Position numbers and translations under genes: made by a program
Part shown: positions 6,363-11,402 of the stretch, in pieces
How positions within the stretch are numbered: the first letter of the stretch is position 1
How the letters are laid out: each line of letters starts with the position of its first letter
Assembly (NCBI GenBank): GCA_021129895.1
Contig: JAJOKL010000055.1
Span: forward strand, 1 to 11,402
Reading direction: 5' to 3'
Source of the DNA: Candidatus Bipolaricaulota bacterium
GTDB taxonomy: Bacteria; Bipolaricaulota; Bipolaricaulia; Bipolaricaulales; Bipolaricaulaceae
DNA length: 11,402 bases
Notes under the pieces: generated by a model
The model's database searches: none
Told to the model about the DNA's origin: nothing
Seen by the model: only the letters and a program-made list of their open reading frames with translations

Positions 6363-7027
6363 ATCACCACCTCCCTCCCCTCCCGCACCCGCTCCATCAG
6401 GGGGTCGGAGATCCTGAGGTGACAGCCGCCACAGGCCCCGTTCTCCACCGGGGCCACCGGATCCGGGATCGTCTCGTGTAGCCGCTCGTAGTGCTCCCGC
6501 CAGTTCTGGGGGAGGGCGGCCAGGGCCTCCTGGCGGCGGCCGGATAGCTCCTCTGCCTCCGCGGTCAGCTTCTCCTGCCGGGCCCGGATCCTCTCCAGCT
6601 CCTCCTCCAATCCCCGGCGGCGCTCCTGGTGCTGCTTTTCCTCCTCCACCAGGCGCTCCGCGTCGGCCTCCACCTCGTCCATCAGCCCCAGCGCCTCCTC
6701 CTCCAACTCCTCCAGTCGGGCCCGCAAGAACTCCACCTGCTCCTTCAGGTACTCCATCTCCTTGTAGGGGATGATGTCGTGATCGAGCTTCTTCTGGTAG
6801 GCCCGGATGCGGTCATCGGTTTCATCCACCTCCAGGGCCTTGGCGTTGGCCAGGTGGCGTAGCTCCTGATGCCGCTTCTTCCGCTCCTCCCAAGCCTGGT
6901 CCTCTGCCTCCAGGCGCGCCAAGAGCCGCGCCTCCTCCGCCCGCAAGTCCGAGAGCATGCCCCGAAGCTTGTGCAGGCTTTGATCTATCTCCCACAGGGC
7001 GAGGATCCTCTGCATCACCTCGCTCAT
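6320..7027 (-). CDS. Coiled-coil protein with C4-type zinc ribbon (CT398/HP0958-like)
   Basis: The protein has 235 aa. Residues ~10-170 form a long, charged antiparallel coiled coil rich in Glu, Arg and Leu, with the typical central break LDHDIIPYKEMEYLKEQVEF. Residues 199-226 carry the C4 zinc ribbon: CGGC (Cys199, Cys202) followed by CENC (Cys223, Cys226) in VVICENCSRFLYLG. This matches the zf-RING_7/CT398 family; the Helicobacter member HP0958 is a chaperone-like factor for flagellar RNA and secretion, but most members have no assigned role. The start is the ATG overlapping the Nif3 stop (ATGA); a longer reading frame upstream is only the shadow of Nif3. Nif3 followed by this zinc-ribbon gene is a recurrent bacterial gene order, suggesting a shared, still undefined process. 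Confidence 0.92.
   Translation of the reverse strand: MSEVMQRILALWEIDQSLHKLRGMLSDLRAEEARLLARLEAEDQAWEERKKRHQELRHLANAKALEVDETDDRIRAYQKKLDHDIIPYKEMEYLKEQVEFLRARLEELEEEALGLMDEVEADAERLVEEEKQHQERRRGLEEELERIRARQEKLTAEAEELSGRRQEALAALPQNWREHYERLHETIPDPVAPVENGACGGCHLRISDPLMERVREGREVVICENCSRFLYLGWR
6360..6374 (-). promoter_or_regulatory. Shine-Dalgarno plus CTG start of the TPM gene
   Basis: GGAGGT (6369-6374), a six-base spacer, then CTG (6360-6362). It is embedded in the last codons of the C4 zinc-ribbon gene, as expected for translational coupling. CTG starts are rare, so this is inferred from the signal peptide, the domain boundary and the site spacing, not proven. Confidence 0.5.
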
Positions 7028-8082
7028 CTCTCGGTCACCTCTAGATCGGGGAACTCCTCCCTGAGCAAGGCTGCCACGTGCCCTACGAACGGGTGCTCTG
7101 TCTCCCGGTGGCCCAGGGCGACCACCGTCAGCCCTGCCTCCCCGGCCTCCAGGCCATCGTGGTAGCCGATCTCCCCGGTGAGGAAGAGCTGGGCCCCAGC
7201 GGTCAGCGCCTCCCGCCACAGGCTCCCCCCTGAGCCGCCGCAGACGGCCACTTTTTTCACCTTCCGGTCCGGATCGCCGTAAAGGATGGGGTCCCTGGCA
7301 CCAAGCTTCTCCGCGAACCTCTCGATGAGCTCACCGGTAGGGGTGGGCTCAGGGAGCACTCCCACCCGGCCCAGACCGTGGAGTTCGCCGCGGTTGAGCA
7401 GGGGGTAGAGGTCGAAGGCCACCTCCTCGTAGGGGTGGGCAGTCCGCATGGCTGCGATCACCTGAGGCAGCCGCTCCCTGGGAGCGATGGTCTCCAGGCG
7501 CACTTCAGCCACGCGCTCCTCCCGGCCCGGCTCCCCGATGAACGGCCGGGTGCCCTCCTCGGGGAGGAAGGTGCCGGTGCCGGGTGTCCGGAAGGAGCAA
7601 TGGCCGTAGCGGCCGATCTTCCCGGCCCCGGCGGAGAACATGGCCTCGGCCACCTGATCCACATGCCCCTCGGGCACGAACACCGCCAGCTTCACCAGCT
7701 CCCCCCGGGGGCTCAGGGGGCGCACGTCCCGGAGGCCCAGCAGCCCGGCCAGGCACTCCCCCTGTCCCCCCCGGGCCACGTCATACGGCGTATGTACTGC
7801 GTAGCAGGCGGTCCCGGAGGAAAGCAGGGCCCTGAGCTTCTCCCCCAGCGGGGTGGCGGGGTCGATCCGCTCCGGGGGATGGAACAGGAGCGGATGGTGG
7901 AGGATCACCAGATCCACCCCCGTAAGCTCGGAAGTCAAGGAGATATCGAAATCCAGGGCCACGATGATCCGCCGGCAGGGGGCGGAAAGGGGGCCCACCT
8001 GGAGCCCGGAGTGGTCCCAGGGCTCCGCCAAGCCGGGGGGGAACAGCTGGTCGAGGTAGGTCGTCACGTCGGCTCGACGCAT
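7024..8082 (-). CDS. Nif3/YqfO-like dinuclear metal-centre protein with PII-like insert
   Basis: The 352-aa protein is of the YqfO type. The Nif3 N-terminal half (1-~125) opens with EPWDHSGLQVG and holds LHHPLLF (His62, His63) and HTPYDVARGG (Asp101). An insert (~130-230) of the PII/CutA-like kind starts KLAVFVPEGHVDQVAEAM and ends AHPYEEVAFDLYPL. The C-terminal half contains VAVCGGSGGSL, TGEIGYHDGLEA and GHRETEH (His325, Glu329). These are the ligands that bind two metals in Nif3 hexamers. The biochemical role is uncertain across the family (proposed GTP cyclohydrolase-like or regulatory). The start is ATG 8082; there is no Shine-Dalgarno, but TACACT (8091-8096) lies 8 bases upstream, suggesting a leaderless mRNA. 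It overlaps the next gene by ATGA. Confidence 0.94.
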   Translation of the reverse strand: MRRADVTTYLDQLFPPGLAEPWDHSGLQVGPLSAPCRRIIVALDFDISLTSELTGVDLVILHHPLLFHPPERIDPATPLGEKLRALLSSGTACYAVHTPYDVARGGQGECLAGLLGLRDVRPLSPRGELVKLAVFVPEGHVDQVAEAMFSAGAGKIGRYGHCSFRTPGTGTFLPEEGTRPFIGEPGREERVAEVRLETIAPRERLPQVIAAMRTAHPYEEVAFDLYPLLNRGELHGLGRVGVLPEPTPTGELIERFAEKLGARDPILYGDPDRKVKKVAVCGGSGGSLWREALTAGAQLFLTGEIGYHDGLEAGEAGLTVVALGHRETEHPFVGHVAALLREEFPDLEVTER

Positions 8083-8090
8083 GTCAGGGG

Positions 8091-8120
8091 AGTGTAGCGG
8101 GGGGGCGGGGCGGCCTGCAA
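8091..8120 (-). promoter_or_regulatory. Leaderless-type promoter of the Nif3 gene
   Basis: TTGCAG (8115-8120), an 18-base spacer, then TACACT (8091-8096), then 8 bases to the ATG at 8082. A transcript starting 7-8 bases after the -10 would begin at or next to the start codon. The absence of any Shine-Dalgarno in the 8-base gap agrees with this. Confidence 0.5.
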
Positions 8121-8129
8121 GGACGGGGG

Positions 8130-8135
8130 TAGAAT
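8130..8135 (+). promoter_or_regulatory. Leaderless-type -10 box of the DUF763 gene
   Basis: TAGAAT lies 9 bases before the ATG at 8145, the position expected for a -10 box of a leaderless mRNA. No clear -35 is seen. The GGAG directly touching the ATG is too close to act as a ribosome site. Confidence 0.45.
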
Positions 8136-8144
8136 GTGTTGGAG

Positions 8145-9239
8145 ATGCCGAGGAAGACCGGCACTGCGGACCTTCCCCTGCACGGGGGGCGGGCGCCCAG
8201 ATGGCTGTTTTCCCGCATGGTGGCCCTGGGCCGGGAGGTCCTCTATGCCCTCACCGAGGAATTCGGCACCCTGGAGGTCCTGAGGCGACTGGCGGACCCG
8301 TACTGGTTCCAGGCTTTGGGGTGCCTTTTGGGCTTTGACTGGCACTCGAGCGGCCTCACCACCACCACCTGCGGGGCCCTCAAGGAGGCGCTGGGACAAG
8401 TGGGGGAAGAACTGGGGCTATATGCGGCCGGGGGGAAGGGGGCCACCTCCCGCCGCACTCCCCAGGAGATCCTGGCCCGGGGGGAGGAGCTTGCGGTGGA
8501 GCCGGAGCGGCTCGTCTACGCTTCCCGCATGGCGGCCAAGGTCGACTCCGCCGCCCTGCAGGACGGGTTTCAGATCTACCAGCACGTGTTCTTCTTCGAC
8601 CGGGCCGGGCACTGGTGCGTGGTGCAGCAGGGGATGCGGGAACAGGATGGAATGGCCCGCCGCTATCACTGGATCTCCGAGGGCCTAAAAAGCTTCGTGG
8701 AGGAGCCCCACGCCGGGGTGGTGGGGAGGAGGACGGGGTTGGTACTGAACCTGGTGGCCCAGGAGGCAGCCCCGGCCCGGGGGACGATCCCGGAACTGAC
8801 TCGGGAGCCCCCGGAGCGATTGGTGGGGGAGCTTTCCCGCCTGAGCCGGCTGCAGCTCCCCCGGCGGCACCGACTCCTCATCTCGGATATCAACCCCGGC
8901 CGCCTGCGAGGGGTGCTGCTGCGGGCCTACGAGAGCGAGGCCCGCGATTTCGAGTCACTCCTTGGGGTGCAGGGCTTGGGGGCCAAGGGACTGCGGGCCT
9001 TGGCGCTCCTGTCGGAGCTCCTGTACGGGGCGCCGGCCTCGTTCCGCGACCCGGCCCGGTTCTCCTACGCCCACGGGGGGAAGGACGGCACCCCCTATCC
9101 GGTGGACCGGGACGCCTACGACCGCACCATCCAGGTATTGCGGCGGGCGGTGCGGCGGGCCCGGCTAGGGCAGCGGGAGGAGCTGGCCGCCCTCCGGCGC
9201 CTGGCCACCGCCCTGGGCGCCGAGCCACACGGAGGCTAG
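8145..9239 (+). CDS. DUF763 family protein, function unknown (helix-hairpin-helix-like C-terminal part)
   Basis: From the ATG at 8145 the protein has 364 aa, the usual DUF763 length. An in-frame GTG at 8136 would add three residues. Family landmarks: MPRKTGTADLPLHGGRAPRW at the N-terminus, GFDWHSSGLTTTTCGALKE (63-81), SRMAAKVDSAALQDGFQIYQ (127-146), QQGMREQDGMARRYHW (161-176), SDINPGRLRGVLL, FESLLGVQGLGAKGLRALAL (269-288), which looks like a helix-hairpin-helix, and FSYAHGGKDGTPYPVDRDAY (306-325). DUF763 is found mainly in archaea and thermophilic bacteria and has no established activity. The HhH-like motif and conserved His, Asp, Lys and Arg residues make a nucleic-acid enzyme possible; that is inference. 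It is divergent from the Nif3 gene and followed by a 130-base gap. Confidence 0.92.
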   Translation: MPRKTGTADLPLHGGRAPRWLFSRMVALGREVLYALTEEFGTLEVLRRLADPYWFQALGCLLGFDWHSSGLTTTTCGALKEALGQVGEELGLYAAGGKGATSRRTPQEILARGEELAVEPERLVYASRMAAKVDSAALQDGFQIYQHVFFFDRAGHWCVVQQGMREQDGMARRYHWISEGLKSFVEEPHAGVVGRRTGLVLNLVAQEAAPARGTIPELTREPPERLVGELSRLSRLQLPRRHRLLISDINPGRLRGVLLRAYESEARDFESLLGVQGLGAKGLRALALLSELLYGAPASFRDPARFSYAHGGKDGTPYPVDRDAYDRTIQVLRRAVRRARLGQREELAALRRLATALGAEPHGG

Positions 9240-9357
9240 CTTATGCCCTCCTTTAACACGCGAGAGATGGTGCCGATGGCCAACGCCACCCGCACGAAGT
9301 CAAGCAACGGAGGATCCGCGGGGCAGCCGTCCCGATGAGCCAGAGCCAGTGAAGGAC

Positions 9358-9366
9358 AAGGAGGTG
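9358..9366 (+). promoter_or_regulatory. Shine-Dalgarno deciding the flavin reductase start
   Basis: AAGGAGGTG lies three bases before ATG 9370 (core GGAGG five bases away). The alternative in-frame GTG at 9349 has no such site. Confidence 0.75.
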
Positions 9367-9369
9367 CAG

Positions 9370-9894
9370 ATGCTGAAGGAGATCACTTGGCAGGAGGCGA
9401 TAAAGCTCGCCTCCCCGTATCCGTATGTGCTGGCGGTGACGACGGACAAGGAGAGGAGGCCCAACGCCATTGGCCTGGGGTGGTGGACCTATGTCTCCTG
9501 GGAGCCCCCGATGATCGCCATCGCGGTAGGGCCGGAGCGCTATTCCCACGAATGCCTGGAACACTGCGGCGAGTTCGTCCTCTGCTTTCCCGCCGAGGAC
9601 CAGTGGAAGGGGGCGTGGCACTGCGGCACCGTCTCCGGTCGCGGCCGGGATAAGCTCGCCGAGGCCGGCCTCAGGACGATCCCCGCCAAGGTGGTAAAGC
9701 CCCCGCTCATCGAGGGGGCCACCGTCTGCTACGAGTGCCGGGTGAGGGAGCGGGTGAAGGCCGGGGATCACGAGCTCTTCATCGCCGATGTGGTGGCTAT
9801 CCACGGCGATCCCGAGAGGCCCAAGCACCTCTACTCCATCGGCTACGAGAAGCTCACCGCTCTCTCCCACGCCGAGGTGGAACCCCTGGGGTGA
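9370..9894 (+). CDS. Flavin reductase-like, FMN-binding split-barrel protein
   Basis: The protein has 174 aa from ATG 9370. It matches the flavin_reduct/flavoredoxin domain, which binds FMN and reduces free flavin or passes electrons: PYPYVLAVTTDKERRPNAIG (first strands), WWTYVSWEPPMIAIAVGPER (the FMN-phosphate segment normally reading S..P), YSHECLEHCGEFVLCFP, HCGTVSGRGRDKLAEAGL (the conserved GxxSGRxxDK loop) and PPLIEGATVCYECRV. HELFIADVVAIHGD closes the barrel. Five Cys residues (four between ~44 and ~90 and in CYEC) are more than usual, but no iron-sulfur motif is evident. Substrate and partner cannot be told from sequence. The stop overlaps the next start (GTGA), so it is co-translated with a PLP enzyme. 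No promoter is obvious in the 130-base gap upstream. Confidence 0.9.
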   Translation: MLKEITWQEAIKLASPYPYVLAVTTDKERRPNAIGLGWWTYVSWEPPMIAIAVGPERYSHECLEHCGEFVLCFPAEDQWKGAWHCGTVSGRGRDKLAEAGLRTIPAKVVKPPLIEGATVCYECRVRERVKAGDHELFIADVVAIHGDPERPKHLYSIGYEKLTALSHAEVEPLG

Positions 9895-11078
9895 GCAACC
9901 TCGACATCCGGCGCGAGTTCCCCCTCCTGGAGGAGGTGGTCTGGCTCGCCTCCGCCGGGGTGGGGCCCATGCCGCGGCGGGCCCTTGATGCCCTCGCCGC
10001 TACCCAGCGGGACCTCTACGAGGGTTTCGACCCTGAAGCATGGAGAGAGGCGGAGAGGACAGAGGAAAAGGTGCGGAGGCTGGTGGCCTCGCTCCTGGGG
10101 GTGGACCGGGAGGAGGTCGCCCTGGTCCGCTCCACCACCGAGGGGCTGAACGCCATCGCCGCTGCCCTCCCGTGGGCCCGGGGGGACAACGTGGTAATCA
10201 CCGATCAGGAGTACCCCGCCAACGCCATCCCCTGGTACCACCAGGCCCGCCGCCACGGGGTCGAGGTTCGAGTCGTGCCCTCCCAGGGGTGGCGGCTTCC
10301 GGTGGATGCATTCGCCGAGGCGGTGGACGACCACACCCGGGTTATCGCCGTGAGCCACGTCCAGTTCGCCAGCGGTTTCCGAGTCGACCTCGCCGGCCTG
10401 GCGGGACTCGCCCACACTCACGGGGCCCTGCTCGTGGTGGACGCGATCCAGTCGGTGGGGGCGATCCAAGTGCGGCCACGGGACCTGGGGGTGGATGTCC
10501 TCGCCTGCGGGGGCTACAAGTGGCTCTGCGGCCCCGAAGGCACGGGGTTCCTCTACGTCCGGAAGGAACTCGCAGAGGGGCTCCTCCCCGCCCAGGTGGG
10601 ATTTCCCAACATCGCGAGCGGAGAGCACGACGAGCTCTGGGACGCCCTCTGTGGGGGCGGCATGTGGGTGCGGGACTTCTCCGGGTATGCGGGGGGCGCC
10701 CGGCGGTTCGACGGCGTGGGGATGAACCCGGCGCTCCTGTCCGCGTTCGCCGCCGCGGTGGAGTACTCCCTCGAGCTGGGCCCGGAGTGGACCGAGGCGC
10801 GGGTACTGGAGCTATCGGGGAGCCTGACAAGCGAACTTTCCCAGCGTGGCTACGAAGTGGTGACTCCCAAAGAGCCGGCGGAGCGGGCGGGGATCGTACT
10901 GATTCGGGGCCCGTGGGATCTCGCCTCGGCGGAGACCCGGGAAGGGGTGGAGCGGCACTTCCTGGAGCGGGGGCTTAAGGTCCATGTCCGCGCCGGCGGG
11001 ATCCGCGTCTCGCCCCACTTCTTCAACACCGAGGAGGATCTAGGGCGGTTCCTCTCGGTCCTGGCCCAGATAGGGTGA
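9891..11078 (+). CDS. Class V aminotransferase-fold PLP enzyme (cysteine desulfurase/epimerase-like, no SufS cysteine)
   Basis: The 395-aa protein starts at GTG 9891, overlapping the preceding stop by four bases; a longer frame upstream is the shadow of the flavin gene. Features: VWLASAGVGPMPRRAL (substrate loop, normally a YL..a..GP pattern), RSTTEGLNAIA (80-90, PLP phosphate loop), HVQFASGFRVDL, VVDAIQSVGA (Asp184 to the pyridine N, Gln187 to O3'), and GGYKWLCGPEGTGFLYV with Schiff-base Lys210. The C-terminus has HVRAGGIRVSPHFFNTEED. SufS-type desulfurases carry a catalytic Cys in a loop near the RxGxxC region; none is there, so sulfur mobilisation from cysteine by the SufS mechanism is unlikely. 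Isopenicillin-N-epimerase-like, kynureninase-like or lyase activity is possible. The terminator hairpin begins inside the stop codon. Confidence 0.9.
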   Translation: MSNLDIRREFPLLEEVVWLASAGVGPMPRRALDALAATQRDLYEGFDPEAWREAERTEEKVRRLVASLLGVDREEVALVRSTTEGLNAIAAALPWARGDNVVITDQEYPANAIPWYHQARRHGVEVRVVPSQGWRLPVDAFAEAVDDHTRVIAVSHVQFASGFRVDLAGLAGLAHTHGALLVVDAIQSVGAIQVRPRDLGVDVLACGGYKWLCGPEGTGFLYVRKELAEGLLPAQVGFPNIASGEHDELWDALCGGGMWVRDFSGYAGGARRFDGVGMNPALLSAFAAAVEYSLELGPEWTEARVLELSGSLTSELSQRGYEVVTPKEPAERAGIVLIRGPWDLASAETREGVERHFLERGLKVHVRAGGIRVSPHFFNTEEDLGRFLSVLAQIG

Positions 11079-11106
11079 AGGCGGCCGCTGCTTCCCGGCC
11101 GCCTTC
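11077..11106. terminator. Bidirectional hairpin between convergent genes
   Basis: GAAGGCGGCCG (11077-11087) and CGGCCGCCTTC (11096-11106) form a perfect 11-bp stem with an 8-base loop. It sits between the plus-strand PLP enzyme (stop 11076-11078, partly inside the stem) and the minus-strand zinc-ribbon gene (stop 11116-11118). A real T tract is missing on both sides, so termination may be inefficient or factor-assisted. Confidence 0.65.
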
Positions 11107-11115
11107 TGGTTCCCG

Positions 11116-11286
11116 TTACCGGAAGATGCGACTGCTCTGGGGCCGCCGCTTGCGGGCGCATTCCCGGCAGTACACCGGCCGGTCGTCCTTCGGCTCGAAC
11201 GGGAGCTCCTTGATCTCGGCGCCACAGTCCGGGCAGGTGAGATGCAGGTGGCTGACGTCGTACATCTTGCGCTTCTGATAAGGCAT
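11116..11286 (-). CDS. Small zinc-ribbon protein (CxxC-x18-CxxC)
   Basis: This is a 56-aa protein beginning MPYQKRKMYDVSHLHLTCPD. Cys18 and Cys21 (TCPDCG) and Cys40 and Cys43 (YCRECARKRRP) form a four-Cys zinc ribbon, joined by EIKELPFEPKDDRPV; the C-terminus is basic. It resembles the widespread family of tiny proteins with CxxC-x17-CxxC spacing (here x18) and the RPVYCREC signature, whose role is unknown; nucleic-acid binding is a reasonable guess from the basic tail. The start is fixed by AAAGGAGGT (11290-11298), three bases upstream of ATG. A -10-like TATAGT lies at 11346-11351. It is too short to appear in many gene calls, but the motif, length and ribosome site are convincing. It converges on the PLP-enzyme gene. 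Confidence 0.88.
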   Translation of the reverse strand: MPYQKRKMYDVSHLHLTCPDCGAEIKELPFEPKDDRPVYCRECARKRRPQSSRIFR

Positions 11287-11289
11287 GGG

Positions 11290-11351
11290 ACCTCCTTTCC
11301 GCGGGGTCCCGCCTCTGGGACAGGGCCTGACGCGATGGTTTTCAGACTATA
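11290..11351 (-). promoter_or_regulatory. Promoter -10 and Shine-Dalgarno of the small zinc-ribbon gene
   Basis: TATAGT (11346-11351) and AAAGGAGGT (11290-11298) bracket a leader of roughly 50 nt containing a small G/C hairpin (GCGGG/CCCGC type, near 11300-11315). The -35 region shows no good match. Upstream of this to 11402 I see no gene. Confidence 0.4.
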
Positions 11352-11402
11352 CCCGAACGTCCGGGGTAAGGCGACCCCCGCTTCGGAGCCTGCCCCGGAA
11401 AG

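Noticed and set aside
7028..7219. N-terminal extension of the C4 zinc-ribbon gene
   Set aside because: These 64 codons read the Nif3 C-terminus in another frame; the ATGA overlap gives the proper start at 7027.
7378..8097. Plus-strand 239-codon open frame antisense to the Nif3 gene
   Set aside because: The opposite strand carries all Nif3 metal ligands and conserved blocks; this frame is a shadow.
8136..8144. GTG start three codons before the DUF763 ATG
   Set aside because: It lies directly next to the TAGAAT box, has no well-spaced Shine-Dalgarno, and the family begins with MPRKTG.
9349..9369. Upstream GTG start of the flavin reductase gene
   Set aside because: It would place the strong AAGGAGGTG inside the coding region; the ATG at 9370 is correctly spaced from it.

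Overview
The window is a GC-rich (roughly two thirds G+C by eye) stretch of bacterial chromosome carrying mostly housekeeping genes. Bacterial type-A RNase P RNA, Shine-Dalgarno sites complementary to the 16S tail, and RibD and Rpe genes mark it as bacterial. A DUF763 gene, a family known mainly from archaea and thermophilic bacteria, together with high GC and tight gene packing, suggests a thermophile of a deep-branching or poorly cultured phylum. A Bipolaricaulota-like (OP1) lineage is my guess, at low confidence.

Layout. 1-292: no gene seen; the first ~110 bases are clearly AT-richer. 293-1572 (-): secreted, probably lipid-anchored transglutaminase-like protein, split by a one-base frameshift in a G7 run. 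1753-2121 (-): wreck of an IS3-family insertion sequence with large internal deletions. 2203-5347 (-): a tightly coupled operon, transcribed as YugP-type membrane zinc protease, rpe, ribD and a HAD-like protein, with start/stop overlaps or a 12-base gap. 5379-5719 (-): rnpB, whose promoter and 5' end lie inside the 3' end of the next gene upstream. 5676-6362 (-): TPM-domain membrane protein with a zinc ribbon. 6320-7027 (-): coiled-coil C4 zinc-ribbon protein. 7024-8082 (-): Nif3/YqfO-like metalloprotein. These last three genes overlap in series and read Nif3, zinc ribbon, TPM, then rnpB.

8145-9239 (+): DUF763 gene, divergent from the Nif3 gene; both appear to be leaderless. 9370-11078 (+): flavin reductase-like gene overlapping a class V aminotransferase-fold gene by GTGA. 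A perfect 11-bp hairpin at 11077-11106 separates that pair from a convergent 56-residue zinc-ribbon gene at 11116-11286 (-).

How the genes fit together. Rpe makes ribulose 5-phosphate, one of the two precursors of riboflavin, and RibD performs two steps of the GTP branch, so their coupling makes metabolic sense. The HAD gene at the end of that operon sits where a phosphatase would be useful, but its catalytic motifs are atypical. Nif3 next to a C4 zinc-ribbon protein is a recurrent bacterial pairing. I see no phage, CRISPR, toxin-antitoxin or defence system. The most unusual points are the TPM gene running into rnpB, the compact rnpB without a P18 hairpin, the leaderless divergent pair and the homopolymer frameshift.
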